From: Paraspadella gotoi
Lineage: Eukaryota > Chaetognatha
DNA length: 64,000 nt
Direction of reading: 5' to 3'
Assembly (NCBI GenBank): GCA_051294375.1
Contig: CM119270.1
Span: 6,751,279 to 6,815,278, forward strand
Of this stretch, positions 37,458-50,079 are shown in pieces. The position numbers and the translations under genes are program-made. How positions within the stretch are numbered: the first letter of the stretch is position 1; each line of letters opens with the position of its first letter. The notes below the pieces were generated by a model that was given only the letters and a program-made list of their open reading frames with translations, was not told the DNA's origin and searched no databases.

Positions 37458-37540
<83 letters not shown>
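37195..37540. repeat. (CT)n and (CA)n microsatellites
   Basis: CT tracts at 37195-37283 and 37455-37535, with a short CA tract between them. Confidence 0.95.
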
Positions 37541-37541
<1 letters not shown>

Positions 37542-37800
37542 TTATTCCCCCTCCTCTCTCCCTCCTTCCTCTAAAAGTAAAGGATTGAAAAGTGAGAATA
37601 AAAAAGATAATAGGATGAGATAGATTTGATCCGTAAAAGCGTGAGGGAAGTGTGAGTATAGTGATAGAGTGGAACGGGTTGGGGCACGTCGCTAAGACTG
37701 GGTTCTTTTGACGAGCGCCAAGTGGGGAGTGGGCGGTGATAGTGATAAAAAGGTCGGAAAAGGGGGAAGCGTTTGTAATAATTTATCTCCGGCGTAAAAT

Positions 37801-37938
37801 ATGGCGCGTGTTCGCGAGTCAAACGACGACGAGGAGTACCACCCTCTGTCCCTCGATGCCATCCCATCCTTTCCGACCTTGCCATGCTTGCCGACCCTGC
37901 CTTCCTTGCCGATCTTTCCAATCCTGCCGACCTTTTAG
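37801..37938 (+). CDS. Small Leu-Pro repeat open frame, weak
   Basis: ATG opens MARVRESNDDEEYHPLSLDA, followed by SFPTLPCLPTLPSLPIFPIL and a short end. The tail is built of T/S/I-L-P triplets. GC content rises locally. It could be an intracellular exon of the receptor, a tiny gene or chance. There is no strong acceptor and I recognise no family. Confidence 0.2.
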   Translation: MARVRESNDDEEYHPLSLDAIPSFPTLPCLPTLPSLPIFPILPTF

Positions 37939-38548
37939 AAGGCGGGCCCGTCTCGCTTAACCTTTCCCTTCTTCTTTGAAGTTTTGTGATGCGACGTCAA
38001 ACGCGAAGAAAATAGGGGCGAGACTCTGTGACGGGTCACCGACTAAATTTAGAAGCTAATGCTGTTATTAGGTTAAGTTCGTTTCCTTAAACGTTTGTGT
38101 AATTAAAAATATTGTCGTCAAACTATATTTGCCTTCGAGTTAATTCTTTTTGAGATTCCGAAATAACCACGTTTGTGGATTGAGGCTAATCGAAGAATAT
38201 CGCACAAACGATGGGCAGAATGTGGAAATATGTTTGTTATGAGAAATGGAGACTTTAGAACAAAATTAAGGTGAAAGAGGGAACAAATAAAATTAAATAA
38301 AAAAAAAAGGATAAAATACGTAAAAAATCTGAGGAAATGAAACGAGAAAAACGATGAAAGTAAAAAAAAGGAGGAAAAGAAAAAAAAAGCGAAAAAAAGG
38401 AAAGAAGAAGAACAAAAGGAGGAAAAGAAAAAAAAAGGAAAAAAAGGAAAGAAGAAGAAAAAATATTATTGACGGGAGAGGAGGCGAGAATACTAACAAC
38501 AAGAGTCAGTGGTGGAATTATAATCGAAAGACAAACAGACCAAAAAAA

Positions 38549-38659
<111 letters not shown>

Positions 38660-39093
38660 GAAGCGTTGAAATGAAATGAATAACAGACGAAAACAGTTGA
38701 AGAAGCAGAAGACAATGGGTGGAGATCTTCTCACTGAACGGCTGACAGTTACGGTATAATGGGTTGACAGATCAAAAAATGACAAAGACAAAGATGGCAA
38801 TATTGTTTTCTTTCTTTACAGAAAACACCTTTGATTTCGATGTCCGAATTTTTAAAATATATTTTTGTAACTATCAACAAATCTCCCGATATCCAAATTA
38901 CTTTAGACTTTTCCGTAATAGCTAAAACAATTTTAGTTAAGCACTTCTAACTTCATTCCTACTAAATACAAACTCAGTCATATACAAAATTTTCAAACTC
39001 ACAATCACAACTCATTCACGCGATTCCATCTTCTCTTATCTTTGAATCGTAATAGTTTTCCGAGTAAATCTCTTTTTTTTCTATAATGACTGC

Positions 39094-39139
<46 letters not shown>

Positions 39140-39299
39140 TCTCCTCTCTCTCTCTCTCATCTCTCTCTCTCTTCTTTCACTCATTAGTAAATCGATTCCA
39201 AGGTGAGACTTTTATCGCGCGATTCGCATTTCATATGGCATCAGCGACATCAATCGATGCGCTTCAACGCATTTGGATTAATGAGTCCGTCTTCTCGTC

Positions 39300-39301
<2 letters not shown>

Positions 39302-39380
<79 letters not shown>
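39302..39380. repeat. (CT)n microsatellite
   Basis: CT tract with one interruption. Confidence 0.95.
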
Positions 39381-39386
<6 letters not shown>

Positions 39387-39799
39387 CGCCATCTGGAATA
39401 CAATTTATATAATTTCTCTTAAATATCTTTACTCCCTTTTCTTATTTTCTCGCTTCGTGTTAAAAATTTTTGAGAGTAAATAACTAAATATATTTATTTA
39501 TTTTTTTATTCTTTCTGCGTCGCTTGTTCTAATTTTAGGCCATGGCATCAAATGAGTCGAAAATCGAAACGCGAAAAAGCATTGTGATTTGTGATTTGTG
39601 ATATGCAAATTTTCTGTGAATTAGCGAAAAGTTCAGTCACATAGTTAGTAGTAGTTAGTTGGTTAATTATATTCACTAGTTTTAAAATGTGTACTCTCCA
39701 CGAGGAAAAATAAGAGCATACATACTACATACATAGATATATGTATAAAGTATATAAATTTAAATAAATACAGCATATTTTGCCTTTGTGGATGACGAT

Positions 39800-40020
39800 G
39801 GCGGGACCAGCTCACAGTCCGTTGTACACAAGGTCCCAAACTTCAGATCGGGCTCTAGTCGGTCACTGCAGGTGGGTTTGACCCCGCGTCCCGCTTATAC
39901 TTGTGTGAATCAGCAGGGCGCGAACCCGAGTCCTTTGGGTTGGAGAGGAGCTCGTGCTCCCTCCGGCGCCAAAGGTGCTGCTGATTCTCGGAGGAGTACC
40001 GGGCTAAGAAATACTACCGC
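39800..40020 (-). mobile_element. tRNA-derived SINE (copy 2, inverted)
   Basis: Read on the minus strand, this island shows the same ordered blocks as 5650-5880: GGCGCCGGAG, then CCAACCCAAAGG, then a B-box-like GGTTCGCGCC. After an interval come GCCCGATCTGAAG and GTGAGCTGGTC. It is about as diverged as expected for an old family member. Open frames on the plus strand are by-products of its GC content. Confidence 0.55.
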
Positions 40021-40158
40021 TACACTCTGGTCCTTTGCTTCATGATTTTTTCTATCATCATCTTCCGACGAGAAATAAATGTTTCGACGGAAAGAAACTC
40101 AAGAAACAAAGAGATGAACGGAAAAAGAGAGAGAGGAGATAGATGAGAGAGAGAGATC

Positions 40159-40225
<67 letters not shown>

Positions 40226-40818
40226 AGAGAGAGAAGAGATGACGAGAGTGAGATAAACAAAGATGTAAACAAAGAAGATATAACTGGGGAGATAAACACG
40301 AAGTCACTGGCCGATTTCGAACCGCGGAAAACGTCTTAGATTCGTGTTTTGTTTCGGAAGAACGACGTCAAACATTAGCGAGGGGGAGAGAAAATGGGGA
40401 GAGGGAGAGATATAGATAGAAAGAGAGAGAGAAAGAGAGAAAGAGAGGATGAGATAGTAAGTATACAAAAGGAGAGAGGCATGAAGGACGGAATTAAGAT
40501 CCAAATAGAGAAAGAAAATGCATGAAAGAGGATTTTAAAAAATGAGAGAAGTATGTAGTAAAAAAAAGAATAAGTCAAAAGATGAAAACAAGAAAGGAAG
40601 AGAGGGAGGTAATTTTATAACTAATATAAAAAAAGGTCTGACAGAAAAGAGTAGATGAAGTAAAGGGAGGAAAAGGAGGAAAGAGGGGAAAGCTGTTCCA
40701 AAAGTCTCACTTTCGGTTTCTGCCCTCTTTAAAAATTCAAAGTTTCATTTCCCCGGAATCCGTTGGACTTTTCTGCCGATTTTTATTGGATTTCTTCCTT
40801 TTGTTTCATGTAAAAAAG

Positions 40819-40886
<68 letters not shown>

Positions 40887-41850
40887 GTTCCCCGTTGTCC
40901 ACCAACGAATCCAGATTGTTTTATTCTTTCCATTCGTGAATTATGCATTTCGTTTGGGTCTTCGCCTCTGGTTCGTCCACACCGTTCGTTCAAACCGTGC
41001 CAGGATTTAAAGGCGCTCGCGTTTGTCGCATCCTTGCTTTTACATTCTTGTTTTTAAACTCTTTGAATTCGTTTCATTTGTTTTGCTTTTTCTTTTCTGC
41101 GGTTAATTCTTTAGCATTTCTATACGACGACGACGGAGATGACCAAGTTATTGTAGTTGATTAGAATTCGACAGGCCAAATAAACAAACGAACAAATTGA
41201 ACAGAAAAAACTCAAGCTCCAGAAACGGTCAACGCCGATTTGCCTCGATCGCTGAGCAACAGTCAACACTGTCAACTGTCAACAACAGTCATCGTTTATC
41301 TCTGCGTCGCTCGCGATTGTTGGCGTCATCGTTGAGTTAGAGGTCAAGGGTAAACATTGTGGTCAAGATGACTTAGACGTTTCGCCGGTTAAAAAAAGTA
41401 TAAATTTCGAGAAGTCTATTTTGTTTTCCACCATAAAACTCTAAAAAATTTTATTTTTATTTTTATACACGTATATTTCAAATAGAGTGGAATCGCAGGT
41501 GCGCAACGAATCACGGTTAATTTTAATGGCATTAAGTTTTATTAAATTTTGAAACAAAATTAAAAAACAAAAAAGACTGTTTGGTATTTATTTACTCATT
41601 TTTTGTCTTTTCTCTAAACAATTCGAAAAATCACCATTTTTTCTTTTCGTAACATTTATCAAAAATAAGTTCTAAAAATAAGTTTCCTCTCTCTGAATCT
41701 CTCTCTGAATTGTTGAATATATATTTAATATACATTCAAACTTTACCCGTTCCTTTGTCCTTACTTGACGTTTACCAACTGCCCTTTAGTTCCTCGTCAG
41801 ATCTCCATATATTTCAACGGCTTCTCGTTGTGATTTCATGATTGCAGAAT
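40021..41850. other. No gene seen; GA and CT tracts
   Basis: GA tract at 40155-40222 and CT tract at 40821-40884 in otherwise AT-rich sequence. Nothing with splice support. Confidence 0.6.
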
Positions 41851-42291
41851 GTCGTGGCTGCATTTGATGGATTGCCTTTCGACCTCTGGCAGTGGATATA
41901 AGGGGGCGGGGTGTGGTGGGCGCCAGTGGCGACGCCTGCCGAGAGTAGTGACTCGCGGACAGTCGGAACTTTGTCACCCCTGGATTCCGTACTTCCGGTT
42001 TAACATAAAACTTTACTATTATTACAATATCATATCGTTTGTAATACTTTTCGTCATTTTCAGTACTTCATTAAAAAGAAGGCGGAAGTCGCAGAACTTG
42101 AAGAAATTGCAGAGAAAATAATTTTGACAAAGTCATTGACATTTTGGCGAAGAAAAAGTAGGAAGGAAATCTTCTCCATTAACTAGAAGTTCATAACCGG
42201 TTAACCCCTTTACTTCTTCTCAGCGAATAAAATTGAGATCAGATGGACGAAAATATTAACCGCATCAATTGAGACCGAGCGACGGACTGAA

Positions 42292-42368
<77 letters not shown>

Positions 42369-42418
42369 ACGCTTTTGTTGCGACGATATTAAATTGAAGG
42401 AAGCTCAACAGTGAAGAA

Positions 42419-42461
<43 letters not shown>

Positions 42462-42470
42462 ACAGTTTTT
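42292..42470. repeat. (GAC)n trinucleotide arrays
   Basis: A pure ACG/GAC array at 42292-42368, and a second at 42417-42465 in a nine-base pattern with GAT every third triplet. The intervening 50 bases are ordinary sequence. Confidence 0.96.
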
Positions 42471-43069
42471 TTTTCATGTGAGGAAACCAAATTGAAGGAA
42501 AGAGGACGACGACGAAAAGCAAGTTCGCCGGAGAAGTAGTGACTAAAAATGAATAAGATAAGATTGATATTGCAATGGAGATAAAGAATGCATCTAATAT
42601 CGAGAGCGATGGGGAAAATCAAAGCAAAAGAAGCTTGCCTGGTATTGACAGACTTGGAGTAAGAGAAGCAAAAAGTCGCTGTCAGTAAATTGTAAGCAGA
42701 GTGACCAAAGAAGATATAAAAAATTAAATGCATACTTCATTTAATAAATAATTAGTTTTAGGTAGTAGTAATGGTAAAATAGATTTCATTTCAGTAGAAA
42801 AAAGTTGTAATTTAAAAAGATACCAAGCAATTTGACTAAAAATAATATGATAATGATAATTATTACTTCAGCAAAAAATGATAACAACAACGAGGTTGCA
42901 ATTCGTAAAAAACAACAACAAAAAAAAATAACTAAAAAAAATAAAAACAAAAAAAGGACCAAAAACAACTGTTCTGTTGTGTTCTCTTGGTCTCCGAAAT
43001 GCCTTTATGGGTTTAGAGGGAAAAAGGAGAGATTTATGCCGGAGCGCCTGGGCACTGACCATATGCGAG

Positions 43070-43079
43070 NNNNNNNNNN
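43070..43079. other. Assembly gap, 10 N
   Basis: Placeholder gap next to a GA tract. Confidence 0.99.
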
Positions 43080-43415
43080 AGAGAGAGAGAATCCTCAAGT
43101 TGACCATCTTTTATCCGAAAAACCGTGGTAAACAGGTCAATGACATTAAACATCGTAAAAACAAAATCATTCTTCAATTCGACTCAATTCCCTTCTGTTT
43201 TTACTGTTGTTGTTCTTTTGTTTTTTATTATTTTATCTTGGTTTTTCTCTTTTCGTACATTTATTTACATCTCAATCCAAACTTTTTTTAGTCGAAATTT
43301 TTATTGTCTCTCTCGGCAGCCGTTTTCATTCGAACCGCCGTTTTATAACCGCCTTTTTATTGCTGCGTTTTTGTTGTTTTTTTTTGTTTTTGTTTTTCTT
43401 CTTTGTTTTTTGCAG

Positions 43416-43556
43416 CGACCCTGGCGAGACTTATCGCTGCTGGATGAGATAAAATCATCCGGAGATCTAAAGACCGAAATGAAAACCAAACAAAACTCTT
43501 TTTTCTTGAATCTATACCCCTGGTGTTTCGATCTGCTTAATTTCGGTCAATTTTAA
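43416..43556 (+). CDS. Candidate terminal exon
   Basis: An exceptionally long T-rich tract ends in TTTTTTGCAG. In phase 0, the phase left by exon 9, the frame reads RPWRDLSLLDEIKSSGDLKT, then EMKTKQNSFFLNLYPWCFDL, then LNFGQF and a TAA. AATAAA follows at 43762-43767. It could be the last cytoplasmic exon of the Ig receptor, 10 kb downstream of exon 9. I have no protein match to support it, and another gene or a cryptic site is possible. Confidence 0.3.
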   Translation, partial: RPWRDLSLLDEIKSSGDLKTEMKTKQNSFFLNLYPWCFDLLNFGQF

Positions 43557-43761
43557 TTTTTTACCAACATTTTTGGTAGAGCCGCTCTGTCTTTACTGTT
43601 CTTTCTTTCTCTCTTCAAACTAAATTGCACTCGCAGTAACCATAGCAAAGCCGTCGGCGAGCAAAGGCCAGGATGTAATAAAGCGCCACAACGTCTTTGT
43701 AATCCGATTTGTCTCGACGGGGAGACAGATTTGTGTATATCAGACATTCGCTGCGAACAAC

Positions 43762-43767
43762 AATAAA
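43762..43767 (+). promoter_or_regulatory. AATAAA signal
   Basis: Hexamer about 200 bases after the stop of the candidate terminal exon. Confidence 0.25.
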
Positions 43768-44329
43768 AACAACAAAAACGAAAAAAAGCGACGAATAAGA
43801 GCAACGAAAAAGACAACAACGAAAAAGACAACAACGAAAAAGACAACAACATAGAATTGAATGAAAGAATATTGTAGAGCATAAGATTAGACGAAAAAGA
43901 ATATCAATGATAACCTTGCTCTCAGAACTAAATCCCGTACACTTAGAAAAAAAAATAAATAAAATTGTTGTAATTTTTTTACCTTTCTCTTTCATTCTTA
44001 CAATACGTAAATTAAAAAAAAAAGTACCTCTTATTCGGGGTTCAATTTAAAAAAAAACAAAGGGCACAACTTAATAAAACTCAGATTTTCATGATTTACC
44101 GTAATTTACCGTAAAAAAAACGGTAATGCTAAATCTTATCCTGGTAGTTATGAGTACTAATACTACAGATTCTAACGACAAATTCGATATATTCCTAATT
44201 ACAGCCCCCGGTTCTGCTCACCCCCCGCCCCCCGCCTGGCGAGCGCCCCGGGTGAGAATTGATCGGTTTTCGTTGTTAAATTATTAACCGCGAATTCGTT
44301 GCCGACGAACGAAGACGCCATCCTCTGGA

Positions 44330-44330
44330 G

Positions 44331-44365
<35 letters not shown>

Positions 44366-44366
44366 G

Positions 44367-44411
<45 letters not shown>

Positions 44412-44631
44412 TTCCATGACCGGAAGTGAAAAGGCGTCGCGCATGTGGACAGCGGCGTCGCGCGTGCGAGAGAGAGAGACAGCCAGAGAGAGCCAGAGAG
44501 AGAGAATTTCAATGAGTTTAATTTTGGAATCAATCTGCCTGCGTCGGTACTAAAGCTGAAAATTGGAAATTGAAACGAGGAAAGAGTGAAACTGGAGGGA
44601 AAGAAAAAGTTAGAAGAGAGAGAGAGAGAGG

Positions 44632-44669
<38 letters not shown>

Positions 44670-44725
44670 AGCACTTATCCTGGACAAAGGTTTTTCAATT
44701 TTTGGGAAATAAAAACGAAAAGGAG

Positions 44726-44796
<71 letters not shown>

Positions 44797-44825
44797 ACAG
44801 AGAGAGAGAGAGAAAGAGAGAGATG
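44330..44825. repeat. Cluster of (GA)n microsatellites
   Basis: GA tracts at 44330-44410, 44617-44668 and 44728-44825 within 500 bases. Nothing else is evident in between. Confidence 0.95.
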
Positions 44826-44952
44826 AGAGATAACGTTCGTGTCACCGTTCGGCGGAATGACGTTTTGAGAGATGAGTTTTAAGCGGCGTTAAAAGGATGT
44901 CAACTTTTTTGCCAACCGGATCCAATTTTTATTTTTTCTCTTTCTCTCTTTT

Positions 44953-45339
44953 TTATATATTTTTGTTTTCATCGAAATCGTTTACTTTACTGGGTACATC
45001 GCTTTTTCCACATACGGAGTGTGGAACAGATTCTACATCCGTACTTTCTATGTACCGAAGAGACTTCTCATATATATTAATAAACCTATCGTCCTCGTGA
45101 TAAAAAGATCGCAAAACGAGAATTAGATTGACAAATCCTTCGCCCACGCACAGCGAAGAGTCCTTGACGTATTCGACAGACTTTTTTTTGACAAAGACGC
45201 AATTCAATAGTTTGTGACGCTAAAAGGAAACTTGGTGGAAAACCTTTTTGACGTTGAGAACGTCAATGACTTTGCAAGAGGCTTTTAGAAGCGACGTTTC
45301 GCGATTGGCGTTTACAAGAAAGATATTGTTGTCAAGGTC
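44953..45339 (-). pseudogene. Decayed open frame of unknown origin
   Basis: Read on the minus strand, the frame is open from 45339 to a stop at 44953, except for one TAG at 45220-45222. Segments include NIFLVNANRETSLLKASCKV, VEYVKDSSLCVGEGFVNLIL and SFYHEDDRFINIYEKSLRYI. Codon use is protein-like. It follows a 39-bp minisatellite whose minus strand encodes 13-residue repeats. The TAG sits in CCTTTTAG, which could also be a splice acceptor, so an intron boundary is an alternative. I do not recognise the protein. Confidence 0.35.
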
Positions 45340-45394
45340 CTAGTTTTCGCGTTCGCGTCTCGCATGACATTGAGATCTCAGTTTTAGAATCGCT

Positions 45395-45745
45395 GTTGTC
45401 AGTGCATCTCAATTTTAGCCGCATCTGATGATCGTATTTTATGTTCGCAACTCAATATCGCATCTGCCGATCGCATCTAATGTTCGCAAATTTTAATCGC
45501 ATCTGGCAATCCTTATCAGATGTTCGCATATCAAAATCGAGTCCGACGATGCCATCTGATGTTCACAACTCTAGAATGCAACTGAGAATTGCAATGTTCG
45601 CAACCGTAAATCCCATCCGACGTTCGTATCTGAAGTTTGAAACTCTAAATCGTATCCGATCTTCGTATCTGATGTTCGCAACTCTCGATCCCATCTGACG
45701 ATCGCATCAGATGTTCGCAACTCAAGATCGCATCTGACGACCGAA
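45395..45745. repeat. 39-bp minisatellite (about 8 units)
   Basis: Units start ATGTTCGCAACTC and continue with one or two CGCATCTGACGATCGCATC-like blocks. The period is 38-40 bases, most often 39. Because 39 is a multiple of three, both strands stay partly open. The minus strand gives repeats of the form LELRTSDAIVRWD. Confidence 0.85.
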
Positions 45746-46825
45746 AGTGACGGCCACGTGACGGCCTCGTGATGGATTACTTCGTTTTTTCGCCCATTGA
45801 TTCCGCATCTCGTCGTGAGGGGGGAGATGTGGGGAGAAGGGGGGAGAAAGGGGGAGGTGAAAGGGGAAAAGAGTAAAACGGATAGACGAACAAGAGGGAG
45901 AGAGAGTAGGGAGTGAAGAAAATAAAAGAAAAGAACAAGAACGGTAATTCCAATGTGTTGCGCTTCAGTGACTTTATTTTCATGTGTTCTTCCCTTTGAT
46001 ATCATGATATGTCATGACATGTCATGACTAAAAAAAATTTTTGACGTGTATTTATGACATGCATGCTTTAGGAATTCCTGAAGACGGCGCTACCAGTCCC
46101 TTAGATTAGAGGTTTTTTTTCTGTGTTAACAAATGAGCAACCAACTATAAGAAAATTATATGCATTTTTAACGTAAGTGGGACAGACCGACGGAAAGACA
46201 TACCGGCCGACTGACCGACCGGCCGACAAACCGACCAAAAAGTGACTTATAGAGTTTCTCGACGAGTACTTCGGCGCAACCAAAAAAAAAGGAAAATGTG
46301 TGTACGCGTTTTGGGAACTGTGGGATGTAAGGGGGGGGGGAATAAGGAAAAGGAATCAAAGGGGAAAGGAGGATAGAAGAAAGAAGTTTGTGACGGTATT
46401 AAAGGGAAAAAAAATTGTCGTGAGGCGGAAGAAAAGCATCCGGGTTGCGATTCCGGTTGTGAATCCGGTTATCCTGCCGGATGTTGTACCCGGATGTGAT
46501 AACATCAGTCGTCGTTAGATTCAGTTGCGGGTTTCTTCTTTCGCAGTTTTTTTGTTTTTAGTAGTTGCACCTTAAAATGGTTTAGGAGATATAAAAAGAT
46601 TAAGATATCAATTTTAAAAAATTTATAAGTGGAGGATTCGTATATTTTTTTTCTCATTCCGCATCTTATTTCTCATTATTCTAAACAAAAATCTTTTGGT
46701 TCCCGTCTGCTTTCATTTCCTCGCCGAGTTTCCATCTTCCGACTCTTGGTCTCGGTGCAGCTGTCTCTAACAACCGGGGAAAATTTATATCTGCTTCCCT
46801 CGCTACACCCTTGCCTGGTTCTCTA

Positions 46826-46827
<2 letters not shown>
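45746..46827. other. No gene seen
   Basis: G-rich tract (45815-45870), a degenerate GACC-type repeat (46180-46240) and recurring ATCCGG motifs (46437-46500). No supported exon. Confidence 0.55.

Positions 46828-46895
<68 letters not shown>
46828..46895. repeat. (TTTC)n microsatellite
   Basis: Perfect TTTC tetranucleotide array. Confidence 0.97.
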
Positions 46896-46898
<3 letters not shown>

Positions 46899-47242
46899 TA
46901 CCTTTTTTTTCTTTATCTATTTGTTTCATTATTTTTTTCTTTCTTTCTATATCTCCTTTTTCCTTTCTTTTTTCTTTCTAACTTCATTCACACACTAACC
47001 CTGTGTGATATTATTCCTTCCTTGAAAAAAAACAGTATCCATTCCTCTCCAACCTCCACGTCCTCTCTTTTCTTTTCCTGATCCCTCTCCATTTCCTCTC
47101 TTTTCTTTTCTTGACCCCGAGTCCGACTTCTCTTCCTATCTATTCACGATTCCCTCTTTTGATTCACTTCTCACTCCTCAATCTTTTTACGTTTCTATTT
47201 CTATGCATCAATTGAAAAGCCTGCCTAAGCCAGCAACTTTCG

Positions 47243-47267
47243 CTCTCTTTTCTCTCTCTCTCTCCTC

Positions 47268-47350
<83 letters not shown>
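47243..47350. repeat. (CT)n microsatellite
   Basis: CT tract with a few interruptions, followed by a 25-N gap at 47443-47467. Confidence 0.95.
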
Positions 47351-47351
<1 letters not shown>

Positions 47352-47442
47352 ACTGATTCAAGGATCAAAGGCGACTTCTGCGTGAGAGATGATCCAACGC
47401 AGCGGCTTCCCTTTTTTACGGAATCGAACAACTCGGAATTCG

Positions 47443-47467
47443 NNNNNNNNNNNNNNNNNNNNNNNNN
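47443..47467. other. Assembly gap, 25 N
   Basis: Fixed-size gap. Confidence 0.99.
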
Positions 47468-47602
47468 CGGGAGGGGATTGGTTTGGACACGGTGGTGGGG
47501 GAGAGAAAGAGAGAGATAGAGAAAACAGAGTGAAAAAATTGACCTTGCGGTTGTACTAAAATGTAAATTCTAAGAGTAACTACCTTAAATTAATTAATAG
47601 AG

Positions 47603-47621
47603 ATGAGAGAGAGAGAGAGAC

Positions 47622-47652
<31 letters not shown>

Positions 47653-47656
47653 AGAG

Positions 47657-47701
<45 letters not shown>

Positions 47702-47739
47702 GAAAGAGATTGCTGACTCGCAAAACCGAGACAGCTTTC

Positions 47740-47776
<37 letters not shown>
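47603..47776. repeat. (GA)n tract and 36-base poly-T
   Basis: GA tract at 47603-47700, then a poly-T run at 47741-47776. Confidence 0.95.
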
Positions 47777-47778
<2 letters not shown>

Positions 47779-47819
47779 TAATCCAAATAACGGTATTGAC
47801 AAAATCGTAAGCTGTTAAA

Positions 47820-48017
47820 GTCTAGAAAACGGTAAACAAGTAAAAACGAAACTATTGAACAAAAGATAAACGTTTAAAATGGAATCAACGTGATTGAGGT
47901 TTTTTTTTAAATTTGTTTTATTAATACCAAAAACAGTATTGAAAAATCGAAAAATCAAATTCAGTCGTTGAAGTATTTTTTTTTTTTATTTTTTTTTTTT
48001 TATTTTTTTTTTGTTGA

Positions 48018-48062
<45 letters not shown>

Positions 48063-48480
48063 GTATCAGCTGTATAAAACTAAAAACAGAAGCAAGGTAA
48101 AAACTAAACTATTAAAATTCAACAGAAACAAACACTAACAGACACTAACGTTTAAATGACTCATAAATAAAAATAAAATGTTATGAACTAATTCATAAAA
48201 AAACTATCAATATAACGTTCAAAACGTTCTAAATTCATATTTTTAAACCAAAAAACATCAAGTATAAAAAGGAAAGCAACATTATTATTTTTAATTCAAA
48301 AGTAAAAACTAATTTATTAAAATTCACAAAAACAAAAGACACTACCGTTTAAATGGACTCATGAAAAAATATATTATGAACTAATTCATATGAAACTATA
48401 AAATACAACGTTCAGAACGTTTATAATTTAAATAATTTTACTATATTATTTTTTTTTTTTATATATATATATATTTTTTT
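47820..48480. repeat. Diverged tandem repeat of about 205 bp, AT-rich
   Basis: Blocks recur in order: TAAAAACTAAACTATTAAAA, ACACTAACGTTTAAATG, ATGAACTAATTCAT and AACGTTCAAAACGTT. The clear units begin near 48095 and 48300, and a partial, more diverged unit begins near 47835. Poly-T runs (47978-48058) separate them. Confidence 0.6.
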
Positions 48481-49090
48481 AGCAACGTTTAAAAATTAAC
48501 GATAAAAGTGTCTAGATTGGAAATGATAAAAATCTTTAAAAACATAAAAACAAAAACATTATATAAAAGGTAAGAAAACAAAAACATTAGAAAACGTTAA
48601 AGTGTAAAACAAAACGTTTTAAAACATTTAAGTGTATAATGCACAAAAAGTGTAAAACTATATGCCCAAAATAATGTATATGTATAATTGTAATAATAAA
48701 AATAATGTATGGTATAATTCTGTTAGAGTTAAAGGGCGAGGGACCACGGCTCTAATAATTAATATAGAAATAGAAACTACCGTCACAAATCAACACATAT
48801 TCAAAGGTGCAAATAAAACAAAAAGGAGACGCTAATAAAAACAAAAGATGCTAATGAAAACAAAAAGAAACGCTAACCACAAAATTAAGACACTAATAAA
48901 TAAACAAAACTACTTACGATATGCAAGAGCAAGATAATCCTACATCAACATCAATAGAAATACTATATAAAATCATAAATAAAAAATAGAAAATAGTGAA
49001 ACAAGTAATTGCAAAATTTTCATATCATGTTATAAACCGATAACAGACACTACTACATAAATTATTTATATGTGGTCCCCTTAATACCCC
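48481..49090. other. A-rich DNA, no gene seen
   Basis: Very A-rich on the plus strand, with recurring AAAACATTA- and AACGTT-like words related to the repeat before it. Confidence 0.6.
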
Positions 49091-49099
49091 AATACCAGA

Positions 49100-49640
49100 T
49101 ACCCCTCATGATTAAACAAGTTCCAATTAACCAATTCTAAACTGTTTAATTAAGTTTCCCCACTCCATAGTCCCATCTTCATTTAATACACCGAGTACAT
49201 TACCCAATAAAATCCGTTTTTTGAACTTCCCAATCTGCCACTTAATTTGGCAACCCAATAGTCCTGTTCTATATTTTTTCTCAAATGAACAAGCAAATAT
49301 TTTCCAAAGTCTTTCACACCGCCCATCTCAACATGCCTAATCCTCTCTGCTCTCAACTTGAATATACAGATCTTAGAGTTAAAAACCTAATTTATTTCTT
49401 AAACCTTATCTTAGCCCTTGTCCTGTTAAACCTAAACTCATTTCTCGGTTTTAACTCTCTTATCATCAAATTTTAAAAGTGTCCATACTAACTTCTCCCA
49501 GAGTCTTACAACCACTTCGCACTGAGTCAAAATATGCCATCGCTCACGTGCGCTACAACACCACAAAGCTCACAAATACCATCAACCTCTTCCTACATAT
49601 GCGTAATCCAATATGCTGTCCAAAAATTTAAACTTACCTG
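49100..49640 (-). mobile_element. Degraded 3' end of a non-LTR retrotransposon (LINE)
   Basis: Read on the minus strand, a frame with DGICELCGVVAHV and, after a one-base shift, WHILTQCEVVVRLWEKLVW matches the C-terminal zinc finger of LINE polyproteins: C-x2-C, H-x-L/I-x2-C, then LW. Further on, KDFGKYLLVHLRKNIEQDYW and KRILLGNVLGVLNEDGTMEW resemble the tail after that finger. Several stops and shifts show it is dead. The reverse transcriptase itself is not present upstream. Confidence 0.5.
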
Positions 49641-50079
49641 GGAACGGAAGGATTAAACCTCCAATTGAAAAAAAAAGAAAAGAAAAGAAAAGAGATGATT
49701 TCGATTTTCGACGAAATTGAAGCGAAATTGAGTCTCCACTCGTTTTGTTCGAATCGAAAGACAAAACAAATTGTTTTGTTATATTATAGTAACAACTCGA
49801 AGTCCATTATGTCCGAAATGAAGGACGATAAAATGAATTGAATTGAAAGTGAAATGTAATTGAAATAATTGAAAGTTTTTTGAAGAGAAAAAGTTACTTA
49901 AGAAAGAAAAAAAGTCAAGAACCAAAATATGCATCGTCGGATGTTCAAATAGGGCAAATAGAAAAAAAGATAAATTATACATATAAGACAAGACATTAGA
50001 ACTTCGGAGCAAAATAAAAATTGAAAACAAAAAAATTTTTAATGATAAATCTAATCATAACTTCATATCGCGGAAGTTT

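Noticed and set aside
40260-40375. A tRNA or tRNA-like gene on the minus strand (GGTTCGAAATC)
   Set aside because: The B-box word is present, but the T stem does not pair well and I could not fold acceptor and D arms.
41845-41930. A possible exon after TTTCATGATTGCAG
   Set aside because: The acceptor is reasonable but frames stop within about 20 codons in two phases, and there is no clear donor or protein match.
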